DNA of 64,000 nt from Certhia americana (lineage: Eukaryota; Chordata; Aves; Passeriformes; Certhiidae), in assembly GCA_018697195.1 (NCBI GenBank), contig CM031858.1, forward strand, positions 85,393,123 to 85,457,122, written 5' to 3'. The notes under the pieces were generated by a model that had not been told where the DNA came from, did no database searches, and worked only from the letters and a program-made list of their open reading frames with translations. Position 1 is the stretch's first letter. Every line of letters begins with the position of its first letter. This document shows, one piece after another, positions 25,892 to 37,800 of this stretch. The position numbers and the translations under genes were made by a program.

Positions 25892-26183
25892 CAGGAATGA
25901 ATAATATGTAATAAGCCAATATCTAATTCCAAGCTGCAACTTGTGGCCATCGTCCTATCACTTCTCCTGCCACTACTGAGAAAGATTTGTCTGTGAATTA
26001 CCTTTGTAATTCCTCTTCAAGTAGCTGCCAACTACCCTAAATAAAAACTGCATCACCTAAAAAAAAATCCAACCTTCTCAGCCTCTTATTCTAGTTCATG
26101 TCTTCTTGGTTCTGATTACCTTGATTTTTCCACCACTGGACTTGGTTTTCTCAACAGTTTTTGAACTGGGAGAATAAAAGGCA
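25623..26183 (-). mobile_element. CR1 LINE 3' portion, interrupted by a microsatellite
   Basis: The + strand begins GATAGAGTCATAAAAGG, the reverse complement of a CR1 3' end. It continues with 'gggtctctggaggtcaccta', 'ctaggttagatcagcctcct' and 'ttggaaatctccaaggagg'. After the microsatellite at 25793-25891 the CR1 resumes at about 25927 with 'ccaagctgcaacttgtggcc', 'ctactgagaaagatttgtct' and 'tcttcaagtagctgccaact', ending near 26183 at 'ttgaactgggagaat'. It is minus strand, diverged and 5'-truncated. Confidence 0.75.
25793..25891. repeat. Compound microsatellite (TA)n(CA)n...(GATA)n
   Basis: A TA tract passes into about eleven CA units, a short ATAAATAAATATA linker, and then about fourteen GATA units that include one GACA variant. 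It sits inside the CR1 copy at 25623-26183. Length variation between individuals is expected. Confidence 0.93.
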
Positions 26184-26984
26184 TAGGAAGTATTGCATAT
26201 GCAGCCTCAGTAACACTGAACAAAAAGAGATAATAACTTCTTTTGATCTGTTAGTCACAGCTCAATATGCCGTCTGTCTTAAACAGTGAACACTGTCCAC
26301 TCATATTCACTTCAAACTCCAGGATTTTTCTGCAGGACTGATAAGTCACCAGTCAGTCCCAGTCTGTGCAGCTGCATGGGGTTATTCTGCTGAAGGTGTA
26401 GAATTGTGCTCATCTGCTTCTTGAACTACATGAGATTTCCAGTGTCCTGATCAACCTACTGCTGTAAATGTGTTAAAATAAATGTACATTTGGGAAAAAA
26501 CAAAACAAAACATCAAACCACAAACAAAACCGCTTCATGTTTCCTTCTCATGCCCAATTCAAAATCTCAGGATAAATTTCTCTTGGTGTTTATGCAGAAG
26601 AGCTGTGGTGTAGTCAGAGCAGCTATCCAGGAATGGTTACTGTGTAATCAACTTGCAGTCCCATATCTGGATGTTCAACATAATGAACATTCTGCATTTA
26701 TCTACCACTGCATGACTATTATTAAATATCTCACTGACTTTATTGACACAACTCTGATGCCTGTAGCATCTTGCTAGTGGCAAAGTTTTCTGCTATGCAC
26801 TTCTTTAGGAGGAAAAAAATCTAATTTTGGTGTCCACATCTCACTGAAAATCAATGGTGAGCAGATTCTCAATAGAACATGGTCTCTTAAACAACTCTGT
26901 CAGTTTAGTTCTTATTAAAGGGGTTGTGGTCAACAGCTCCATATCCTGATGAACTTTGGTATCATGCTGTGGACCTGATGAAGC
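26184..26984. other. Unique DNA between two CR1 fragments
   Basis: A 95-codon + strand frame at 26490-26777 begins in an A/C-rich simple stretch and has no recognisable domain. Nothing else is seen. Confidence 0.5.
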
Positions 26985-27150
26985 AAGACCCGAGGAAGGT
27001 AATGGAGATGGTTAGAGACATGGAACACCTTTCCTATAAGGAAAACTGAAAGACTTGGGGTTGTTCACCCTGGAAAAGAGAAGGCTCCAGGGATACATTT
27101 ATACCAACCTTCCAGTACCTAAAAGGAAGCCTTTAAGAAAGCTGAGGAAA
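26985..27150 (+). mobile_element. CR1 LINE fragment (ORF2 end region)
   Basis: In the sense direction it contains 'atggaacacctttcctat', 'gacttggggttgttcaccct', 'ggaaaagagaaggctccagg', 'ccttccagtacctaaaagga' and 'gcctttaagaaagctgagga' in CR1 order. These correspond to the last part of the CR1 reverse-transcriptase frame. The same blocks appear in the copy at 44272-44967. Both ends are truncated, and stop codons and indels break the frame. Confidence 0.82.
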
Positions 27151-28761
27151 AACAAATACAACACAGAAAAATCACAAAATTACTTGAATTACTTCTGTTA
27201 AAGAGGAAAATATTGTCTCTATGCAGGCAGCAACCATCAGAACCAAATCCAAAGCAAAATACATTATCGTTTTTGTCATGCTATAGAAAAAATAAGGATT
27301 TTGTCATGTTATTAGGGATAAGTTTTAGAGTCTCCACATTATTTCACCTTAGTATCAGCCTTATTAAAAGTCTCATATCTCCTTGTATTTATTTTAAATC
27401 CCATTCGCATATAGGGTTCATGGTATAAATTAACTTTATAGAATGAGAAAGATTTAACCTCATAATATTATTCTCAGATAATTCTTGTATCCACAAAGTA
27501 TTTAAATTCCTTTCTCTTCTTGTAAATTCCTTAGAGATTCCACTATTATCCTTAATCTATGAGTAGATAGTCCAGTAAAACACTGAGATTTTCCTCTCAG
27601 AAGACCTGCATATTTCCCATTTTTACAGGTTTATAAGTTGTAGCCTCATGATTCTTTATGGAATGTGAATGATTGAATTTTGAGTGCAAAAAGAAGTTCA
27701 GAGTGACATAAACTGATGCCTTATATTCCATGTTTCTAACAACTTTAATAGCATCTAATGTATCTCTGCTCTGCCCTTCCTTCCAGCTGTGACCTGGCAT
27801 ATCTCTCAATTAATATCTTTAGTTACATGGCTTGAAAAGATAGAAAACCCACTTCTCTGACAGTGCTTCTAAATGATGTGAACCATACTAAATGAAACCA
27901 AACTTGCAGTTTCAATCTCAGCAATGGCTCAAGCAAGTGAAATGTCAGGAAACAAACTCCACTTAATCTTCTGTTATTGTACTCACAAGCTTCCTTTATT
28001 GCATATACTGGAGTATTGCACTGCATGTACTGGAGATTATGGAAAGTAATCTATTAATAGTTTGTACAGGAGTCACTTAATGAAATTTGCCAAGATGCAT
28101 AGTTTCCAATAATTCAGATGAAGAATAATAGCTGACAGAATGTTCTTTCAGAATCCTGGTACCTAGTTTTGATATTGATGACAATGTGCAGTGCAACCCT
28201 TAGATGTCAAACTTGGAAAATAGACACTTTTTAGTTCAGCTGTGTTCTAGCTGAGGCAAAATGATGCTTAAGCCTTGTCACTGATACCAGCTATGCTAAA
28301 GTCAGCCAATTTCTGAATATCATCATGTCCCACAAAGTTTTTCTTTAATGGGCTTGTGAACAAGAGAATGACTACAGATTTCTGCATGGAAATGCAACTC
28401 TTTGGAATGCCAGCATTTATAGTGAAAGCAGACTTAATTCTTAATGAGTCAAATTTGAATTGTATTTACAGGTTAAATAAAAATTTAAAATTCTGTATTG
28501 AACTCAAGGAATATCTGCTTTCCTTTTTATTTGAGCAACTGAGAGAAAAAGAGATTGAACAGGTTTTTATTTTTCTCATTTTGTTTAAATACAATCTGGG
28601 GAAAAAACCCCAAAACAACGAAAACCCGGCAGTTTTGCCATACCCCTTCTTTAACCGACCTTAGATGATTTAGTAAAAAGACTTCTATGCTCTCTCGCTT
28701 TGCAAGCATTATCTTTCAACGTAAATGAAACATCACCTTTAAGGTTCAATTATTGCACTAT

Positions 28762-28775
28762 GTTGCTATAGCAAC
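28762..28775. promoter_or_regulatory. RFX/X-box-like perfect palindrome
   Basis: GTTGCTATAGCAAC equals its own reverse complement and fits the X-box pattern bound by RFX transcription factors, two GTTGCY half-sites head to head with a 2-bp spacer. RFX sites are known near ciliary and some immune genes and in enhancers. Function here is inferred from the motif only. Confidence 0.4.
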
Positions 28776-29103
28776 TCCCAGGAAAAGTCTATTAAGCAGC
28801 CTTCAACAAAAACCCAATTCTACTTCATTTATAAACACTCTCTAAATTAAGCAAAAGATCTTCTTATTTGAGTTGTTAAATACCTGATTTTAACAACTAT
28901 ATAAAGCAATAAAAGATCTTTGCTTGTATCACAAAACCAATGCTGCTTATAGAGCTCAGGGGAAGGACAGTCAAGGCTGGAGTTAGGACAGCATTCAGAT
29001 GAAAGAATAATTCTTCGTTAAACCTTGTGATTAAAGACCTCTTTGAATGTAACATATTCTGTAAGTTAAAATGACCACATTTCCAGTCATGGAAAACTGA
29101 CAC

Positions 29104-29155
29104 AGTTTCACTGAATTCAATGGAGCAAAGCCAATTTACACCTGCCGAGGCCCTT
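29104..29155 (+). repeat. Candidate ancient amniote interspersed repeat
   Basis: The segment reads 'gtttcactgaattcaatgga', then 'gcaaagccaatttacacctg', then 'ccgagg'. It resembles a common old amniote repeat with a 'caatggagttacgccaattt' core followed by 'acaccagctgagg'. It is a short worn piece and the family name is uncertain. Confidence 0.4.
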
Positions 29156-30744
29156 CATATTGCATGAGATGAATAGTACATTCGTTCAGGATGAGAGAAC
29201 TTTTTGATCATACTCTCTGAAGTGAATGGGCAACTCTGAAAGCAAGACGATGGCAAATGTTTAAATCAATATTAACCCAAGTAAAATTGAATTTGGATCA
29301 TAACATTTTTTTCATTGAATGCTCAAGATGAAGTCCTGACATTGATAGGTGCCTACCTACACTCTCAATTTTCAGCTTCTGATCTAAAATATTTCATATC
29401 AAGGCCTATTGTTGAATATATATATAAAAAAAAGAAAAAGAAAAAAACAAACAAAACAAGCAAACAACTACTTATTTTACATTTTATGTGGAATTGATTA
29501 TAATTAACCTGGAACCAACACACCTTCTAACTGTTATTAGGACATATTTTTATGCCTTGATGCTAAAAATAACTTTCCTCAGAAAAAAAATCTATTTAAG
29601 AAGTGGATTTTAGGATCAGCTATGAATTTTATTTCCAAACACACAGTACTTCAGTTACAGATTTGGGATTGGTTTCCAAACTGCTGGCAGTCCAAGTCCA
29701 ACGCAGAACTTTCCAACTCTACCTTCAGTGACCTAGGAAAACCAAAGTATATAAATAACCACAGATGTCAAAAGTGATCAAGCCAGATTCTGTGTCCTCT
29801 GTCCTTTCAATTTTTAGCTTCCTTCCCCTGTTAGATGTAGTGGAATGATATCTAAAGAAAAGGAGAGCTGGAAGGATACTCAGGAGCCCATCCATTTTCA
29901 CCTTCTGCCTGAAATTGTCTGCAATATTTAGCTATCATTTTTAACATGTTCCTTCTTCCCTGTACTGATCTAAATGCAGCTGAGAGATGACATTTTATTT
30001 TCTTTTTTAATGCAGTGTCAAAGAGAAAGAAAGGTGGGATGAATATTATAACAGAACTACTACAAGATTTCTTTAGCAATGCATTTTCTACTTCAGTAAG
30101 AAATTGATGTAAAATTTTTGGGCACCAAAATAAGCAGGTGATTTTTACTGGAGTAGCCAGTTAGGAAGAAGAATGTTTTACATTCACAAGTTTATATGCA
30201 TTAAGCAAGACAAAGGATCTGGTTCTTAATAAACACAAAAGTACAATGCAGTGGGGTCAGGAACAATGAATGGAGAGAATGCTTTCTGAAATTTAGACAG
30301 ATATGGTGGTTTTCCCAGTGTGTTATTGGTTTCTCCTAGTATTGTTCTTAACTCAAAATCTTTTGGCTGCCATGAAACGTTTAAATCAGACTACACCAAT
30401 GTCTCACTGCTGAAAACCTATAGAAGCTTTAAAAAAATGAAATTCAGCATTAAATGACAGGGATTTTGTTCTGAAATTTCAGTTGTACACTAGATGAAAT
30501 TTAAGAAACTAAAGATTCTAAACTTAGTCTTACAGATGAGAGCATAGCTTCTTCAAATTCCATCCAATTTCTGTACTTTCTGAAGGCACTGCAACTGGCA
30601 ATAGTAAAAAGCAAAAAAAATTGAACACACAAAATTTAATTTCATGAACCACAAACAAATGAAGATTGGTTTCCTCTATGGCTTACAGTCAATCTTCTGT
30701 ATTATTTACTTTTTAGTAAGCTTGTTATGCAAGTTTTTCATTTA

Positions 30745-31258
30745 GTAAGCTCACTCACTTCTCTCTTCATCCCCCACCCTAGTTGGATGGGAGGGAGAAT
30801 GAGGGTAAAAAAGTAATATTTGTGGGTTGAGATAAGAAGAGTTCATAACTGAACTAAGTTATGAAATAACTGAAATAAGGTAAAATATAATGGCAATTCT
30901 AATAATAAGTGATGCACAATACAATTTCTCATCACTTGTTGGCCAATGTCCAGCTTAGTCCCAGGCAAAGATCAGCCCCTCCAAGTAACTCCTTTCAATT
31001 TATATTTTGGGCATGATGTCCTATACCATGGAATATCTCTTTGGCTAGTTCAGGTCAGTCTCTTGTGCACCTCCTCACTGGCAGAGTATGACACACTGAA
31101 AAATCCTTGACTTAGGTACATTACTGCTCAGCAAAAACTAAAACATCAGTGTGTTACCAACTTTATTTTCATATTCATATACACAGAACTGTACCAGCTA
31201 ATAACAACATATAAACAAGCAAGACCAGTAAATTAACTCTATCACAGTTGAAACTAGA
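30745..31258 (-). mobile_element. Endogenous retrovirus LTR, family A copy 3 (inverted)
   Basis: Read on the minus strand this is the same LTR family as 4841-5429 and 57894-58469. Shared blocks on the + strand include 'gtgggttgagataag', 'gggcatgatgtcctatacca', 'tggaatatctctttggctag', 'tcttgtgcacctcctcact' and 'ttaactctatcacagttgaa'. Large parts are deleted or worn, and about 25-29 bp near 31203-31232 is foreign to the family. No target-site duplication is visible. Confidence 0.78.
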
Positions 31259-32100
31259 ATAAAGCACTAAGGTCCTTAAAACAGTATCTTTGTCAAAATT
31301 TCTCTAACAACCCTTTACTTTATAAAATGTGCTGGAACTTAGCCTTCAAGACCTTTATCTCTTGTTCAGTTCCATTCAGACTGGATACATGAATTCAGTA
31401 GCTACAGAAGAATAACTTCCATGTCAAAAAGAGAGTGGAACAAAATTAATTTATTCAGGAAATTTTGTTATAGTAACTTCTTTTTCTAGATATGTCCAAA
31501 TATTTAACACTATATTATCATATTTTCATTTTTAAATGCAGAGTCTTCTGGTGTTTTGCCTCACAGACAATTTTTCTTCTGTTTGAGAAAAAATTTGAAA
31601 GTATATGTGTGTCCAAAATATTTCTAGGGAATATGAATGCCATAGTTTTTATAGTCCTTTCTACAATAAAGATCCTGCTGTCTTGCTACAAGACTTCTTT
31701 TAGACATTCTTTCTCTTAAACCAAATTGTTTATCTTTAAAGTACATCTTCTTAGTCTAAACTTTATTATTCTATACATAACACAATAACAGGATTATTTC
31801 AATAACTTTCTTATTTCCTGTTAAATTCAAAATAGGAAGCAAAAAAATTTCCTGGAGAGAGAGCAGTATTCAGATTTATGCTAACCAGACCAACTGCAGT
31901 GGAAGCTGCAGGGGAACATCTTTCACCTAAGTGAAAGAAATGAAAAGCCAAGAAACAAAATAAGTGAGGAAAAAAAGCCGCAACACTGGAGAATTGAAGA
32001 ATAGGATAATCTGTGTTTTCTCCAAGATGACTGGTAAGCAGATGAAGATTTCAGTACTATTAAAAAAAAAAAAAAAAAAGGAAAAAAAAAAAAAAAAAAG
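31259..32100. other. Unique DNA ending in a duplicated A-run
   Basis: Nothing coding is seen. At 32062-32101 the sequence is A18 GG A18 GG, two identical 20-bp units. The frame at 31964-32206 crosses it and ends as poly-lysine, so it is spurious. Confidence 0.55.
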
Positions 32101-32101
32101 G
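32062..32101. repeat. (A18GG) x 2 tandem A-run
   Basis: Eighteen A, two G, eighteen A and two G follow one another without interruption. This is two exact 20-bp units. Confidence 0.9.
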
Positions 32102-32640
32102 AGACTGGGACAAATAGATTCCCAGTCAGAGCTACAATTTAACAGGACAGTTACAAGAAAGGCAACAGTTCAGAGACACTGGCTTAAACTGACCAAGCCA
32201 GAATAACACCTGACAGCCTGTTGGTCAGGGTGGCATAGCAGTCTGATTAAAGGGTGGCTGCAGTCCCATTGGAGTGATGGAATGTGGTCTGGTGAAAGCA
32301 GTGACTCTGTAGAAAGGTCTGGTACTTCTCTGGAGGTCCAGTGGTGATTGTCAAGAGCTCTTGTCCTCTGGGTATCCAGTGGTGGGATCCTGGTGTCCCA
32401 AATCCCAGATTATCTACAGAAAGAATGTTTGGTACCTCTCCCAGGGTGGGGAATTTCACAATGGGCTGGTGTGATTCTAGGAGTAATTCTAGCTGTCCTT
32501 GGTGGTCCATTAGCAGAGATGGCCCCCTCAGATCTGCAGCTGCATTCTCAGAGGAAATTATCACAGTGGAGTCATGGCAAAGATAAAGAAACACTTCTCC
32601 ACCCATTTTAACAACTCATCAGAAGGTAACAAAGATGGTG
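32102..32640 (-). other. Unidentified repeat-like patch with a 119-codon frame
   Basis: The segment is richer in G+C than its flanks and has the texture of retroviral or other interspersed DNA, with many 'ggtcc', 'ctggtg' and 'ccagtggtg' words. The minus strand is open at 32247-32606 for 119 codons, and overlapping + frames of 81 and 87 codons exist. The conceptual minus product contains two HHxxxG-like spots (SHHWIPRG, FHHSNGT) but no motif I can assign. It may be an ERV internal or LTR remnant; I see no termini. Confidence 0.3.
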
Positions 32641-32694
32641 GTAGAATACATATTGGGTGGTAGAATACACCTTGCACTGTAACCCAAGACAATG

Positions 32695-32798
32695 CCACAA
32701 AAAAACCCCAAAAAAAACCCAAAAACCCCCAACCTCCAAAACAAAACCAAAACCAACAAAACCAAATAAAACCACACTCCATACCCCCACCCTCCCAA
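32695..32798. repeat. G-free A/C-rich simple tract
   Basis: About 104 bases contain no G on the + strand and consist mostly of A runs and C runs, such as CCCC A8 CCC A5 CCCCC. The complementary strand is therefore T/G-rich with several GGG to GGGGG runs. The frames of 66-73 codons here are low complexity and not genes. Confidence 0.85.
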
Positions 32799-34782
32799 GT
32801 AACAACAATCCTACTAAAACAAGTTATTTTTTTGCTGCTGTAAAATTCAAGTACTAGAAGTCCAAGTGTTCCTCCATAATCTTACAGGTTGACACATATG
32901 TGAATTTCTGTGGGAGTCCTATCTTATTCAGAAATTTGTCAGACATTAATTATGATTAAGTAATTAGAAATTATCACAATGCCCATGTGTACATTTTGAA
33001 ACTGAAGGTGGCTCTGACAATCCTAATTCTGCTATTTTCTACTGTACTTTTTAAACTTTGCAAATATAATTCCATTGTTCTTGGTTGATTTTTTCATTAT
33101 ATTTGCCAAACATATAAGCAAGCAAGACCAGTAAACAGATGTTAAAAAACACACTAGTCATCTATACCTCATGTTTGAAGTGTTTTATAAACATTGCTCT
33201 TATCAGATCTTACTTTTGCTGCATGATGCAATCTATAAAATCAAAGTTACAGCTGGCAAATTAGGCAAATGTTTCAGCATGCAAAACTTATTGTTCATAT
33301 TGCACTTTAAAGAACAAGTACTTATTTATAATAATCTCTGTTTTAAATATTTTCAAATTTTCAAGCTATTAAAAATTTTTCAAGTTAGTGTCTTTCCCTT
33401 CTATATCCAAGGAAGTATATTTTAAAAATTATTGCTTTTATATGGCCCAGTAACCTTGCTTGAAACAGTTCCTTATTATGGTAAGATAGATGCTTAGCAG
33501 ATAGATTTTATTAAAATTAAATACTTACATTATAAAAAGAAAGTTGTTTAATAGGAGAACAGATGGTTAATGGGCTGTGACTAGCCACAAATGGATTGTG
33601 AATATTACAGCAAGAATCTATCAACAGATAGGAAAATGATTCTGGACAAGGACTGATTGCCTGGAGTCAGAGCACAATCTAATTTTAAACCCTTTCATTT
33701 TGATTCTTACTTTTTTTTTTTTTTCCCTTCAAATAATACGAACAATATGATGGAGTCACTTTGCTGGAAACAATTGAACAGAACTGACAGATTCATAATG
33801 CTTCAGACCATGAAATCCCAATTGGTCCAATCACAGATACATTTATCATGCCTGTAGAGATATTATTATAGTTACAAGTTACAGCCTTTCCCACTGTGAT
33901 AACTACTTCTTTGAAATTGGCCAGTTTTTCAAAATAATCCACTCAAATTTCTTCAGAAGACCCAGCACAATCATTTTTTTAATCAGAAAAGTTCTTTTGT
34001 AATTTAATTTTTCTTCTTAAAAATGCACTTGAGAAGCACTCTAATAGCACTTTTAACATAAAATAGTCGACCTAAAAGCTTTGTTCTCTGCGTCTGTTTT
34101 GACAGGTTTTTGCACCCAAAGGTCAAAGCAAATGTGACTAAATTCACACATGACCACTATCTGCATAAAGAGCTTTCTTTTATACAATGAACACCAGTCT
34201 GCTTTGTTCCTATAAATTTTTGTAAGGATTTAAAATGTTGGCACAGGAAACCATGACTTCTTTATTCTTTCTCTCAGATACAAAGATACAAAAGCTATCC
34301 AGGATAATATAGTACAAAAAAGTCAATTAAACACTTACTTGTTTAACACTAAGTTAAGCAGCTAGATTAGTTATAAATATTTATATGAATTCATTTCAGC
34401 TTAATTGGGCTGAATAGTTAATTCCTGGTCCTGTCTCAGAAGCTGTCTTTCACTTTAGTGTGGTAATGTTTTTTTTAATACACAGATAAACAGAAGAGTT
34501 TCTGCCACAGAAATAAATCAGAAGTAATTTCTCTTTGGACTAAATACTATATAGCAGAGGAGTATCCTATCTTCAATTATAGAATTCCAATGATGGAGAA
34601 TCACCCAAATCATACTTAATCAATGATTCCCAGTTAGAATGTGCTCATCATATTTATATTTCACTTCTACTCAGTCTAAGCTTAACATCCAAACATGGGC
34701 ATTCACAAAATCTTATTTCTGTCTAAAAGAATAGTTCACACTGAGCTACCTGTAGACCAATCACTGTGCAGTTCTCTCTCAG

Positions 34783-34871
34783 AAAAAAAAAAAAAAAAAA
34801 AAAAAAAGAAACAAACCAGGCAGTTTGAGCTTACCAAGTTGTGGGATTTTTTTTTTTTTTTTTTTTTTTTT
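34783..34871. repeat. A25 ... T25 inverted homopolymer pair
   Basis: A run of 25 A (34783-34807) is followed by a 39-base spacer and a run of 25 T (34847-34871). Single strands could fold into a 25-bp A:T stem with a 39-base loop. The frames crossing it are poly-lysine or poly-phenylalanine artefacts. Confidence 0.88.
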
Positions 34872-37800
34872 AAACAAATACTTCTTCTCTATACATCCTA
34901 AAGTTTCAATACAGTTATTTTGATCACAGATACAAAAAATCAGAGTACTGCCATTGCAACTAGGACAATAGGATACACAGAGCACTCAGTTTTCTTACAC
35001 AGCATTCCCTAGCATTTATTGCTTTTTTTAAGAAACACTTCCATAGTACAAAGTACTGTTCTATTAAACATCTGAATATCTTCAAACCATTCATCACCCC
35101 TATATTTTGTAAATACGTCCTGTAAAACTTTTTAAAAATTATATCACTTTATATTAGGGAGTAGTTCCTAGTTCCACTGCATCTCATTCTGCACATTACA
35201 TAGTCCAGGTAAAATATACTAAAACAAATCATTTTGTAGTTTTATCAAATTCTATTCACACCCATTTCCCTATATCCAAAATTTGGGTAACATACAACTA
35301 CAGATTTTCCATATCTAATGCAAAATAGTCAATTACAATAACATGTTTGAAAATTTCAAATTTGAAGCTAAAAAAATACTGAATTAGGATTTTTTTAAAA
35401 TTCCTTGCCCTCAAAACTTCAATTTGTCTTTTGTGACACCAGTACAACAATGTGAACTGTCAAGATACTAAGTTTTCTCTTTCTATAAATCATAGATCAC
35501 TAATTACATTAAATGCCGCTAGCCTGCAAAATTAGAAAAAAAGTATCAAAATGAAGATGTAATAATGAGGCTTGAGTGCTTGTACATATGACACCACCTG
35601 CAACTTATTTCTTCCAGTGTCTGCAAAGTCCAGGGTAGTAATTAGTGTTGAAGTTTTAAAGACCTCTGATTGAATCACAAAATTATAATTTGGCAGTTTG
35701 CTTTCAACAAAAACTCCATAAACAAACAAATAAACAAACCAACCAACCAATTTTGTGAATTTCATGTATATCAATAGACTGGATCTTTTCTTCCCCACAG
35801 AAAGGGAAAAATAGTGCTTTTAACAAAGCAAATGATGACATAGAAACATAATCACTTCATTTGTATTTGTGTACGCTAGCTGGGATCCTTTATTCTCTAA
35901 ACTGATTTTAATTATTCCTTGTACTTATGGGAAAATATTAGATAACCTGTTCTTCAGGTCTGTTAGCAACCAAAAATAACCTCATGAACACAGTAAAAAG
36001 TATAAATCTGCTCCAAATAAATAATAAATCACACAGTTCTACTCAGTTAAATGATGGATGTAAGCCTGTCAGAAGAAAAAACTTGAACAGTTTTGAAAAT
36101 CTAGATAACTCAAACTTTCGCATATACATATACCTGCCTAGTTAATCACAAACGGAATAATGTTTCCTATCCACCAAGAAATGCAATCTAGTTTATAGAT
36201 TATATTATTATATTTGTCTCCTTTTAATATTCATTCCAGAGATACTGCTATTCTATGTCCTTCATCTTAGAATCCTTCTCATTTCAATAAGATTATCTGG
36301 AGGTCCTTTTCCAAATACTTGTTAAATGAAGTTGTTAGGTAGTATTCTCCTACACTTATAAATATCCAAAAAGTACTATTTCGTTTGCCCATGGCTAGAA
36401 AACCTGCAAAAAAGAAGGTTTCTGTGAAGGCCAGCTGACAAACAAGACTTTAAACTTTATTATCCAGAATGTTCCAACATGGTCCAATGGTCCAAAGAAA
36501 AGGAAGATTAGACTAATTGAAGGTAGCACTTAACAATCAAACTGCTTCTAATCTTCAAAAACGACCTCTGCTTCTTCGTGCTTATCCATGGGTTTAAGCT
36601 AAAATTTTTTACATCCATTGTGTCAATGATCTCTTCCTTATAAAGAATAAAAAAAGCACATTCTCATGAGTATTGCAGAGCTGCCCTCTAAGCAAGAGCC
36701 TTATGTGAAGTATGGGGTGGAGGGAAGAGCACCTCCTTTTCAAGACTTAAGGGTGAATCATGTGCCTTTCTCAGATCACTTGTCTGAAGCAGCACAGTGG
36801 GAGAAGATTAATAAAACCTAGCTCCTCCAAACTTTCTCTTTGAAATTCTAAGCTTCTTACTGTAAGTACCTTAGGAGTAGTCTTGCTCTCCTTGATCTTC
36901 TGTACTCTGCCCCCAGATGCACATGCTCAAATAAGAGTTAAGCAAAACTTTGGCCATAAAAATACCTCAAACTTGCAACTACTAGATTGGCTTTTTCTCA
37001 CTTAGAACTCTCTCAATAGGGACTCAGAGTTCAGATTAGTAGCTTCTTCCAGCCTGCTTTCTTCTACAAGTGCAGGTGATTTCTATAGCACGCAGAACTC
37101 GAAGAGGATGCTTCCAAGTCATAGAGTAGGACACCTCTGACTGAAATAGAAAAAGCAGAGCAACGGATACAAGCAGAAGATTGGCTTCCCTTTGTACACC
37201 TGATACTGGCCAGAAATTATGAGAGAACAGATTATTACTGTTGAAACTAGGTGCCATTCCCTGATCAGAATTATTGTAATGAACAAATACTTCAGCCACA
37301 CAGGGCAGCATAAAGGACAACTGCAGTAGTACTGTGAGTTTGGTTTTGTTTTTTTTTGTTTTGGTTTGTATTTTTGTTTAGATGGGGTTTTGTGTGTGTG
37401 GTTTATTTTTTTTTTAATTTTTTTTAATTTTTTTTTAAATAAACAATCTTAAATCATGTGATATTCCTGATTTCAGTATGTAAGAGTATATCTGGCTAGT
37501 TTTTCTGGATTTATTGGTTCCAGACTCCCATCTATGTTTTTCACAGAACATATCTGCATGAATAAATTTGTAGGAAGACTTTAACTCAAATTATCTGATC
37601 CCTGTATGTTGAATTTTGTTCCTACCTCATAAAAAGAAGTAGCACACACCCAAAATGTTGCTCCAGAAACTTCTTTGTTTCATGTCTAAAACCTCTTGAC
37701 AAAAAATGTTGGCTCCTTTACACTGTGGACAGACACCCAAAGTAACTGTTTTAAATTAAATTCACATAATTTGAAATTCCATCTCCCTTCCTTCTTCTTT

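Larger units (their letters stand above)
27151..30744. other. Unique AT-rich DNA with a few candidate elements
   Basis: No gene recognised. It holds a possible ancient repeat at 29104-29155 and a perfect 14-bp palindrome at 28762-28775. A slightly CpG-richer stretch lies at about 28615-28725. A simple A-rich stretch lies at 29425-29468. Confidence 0.55.
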
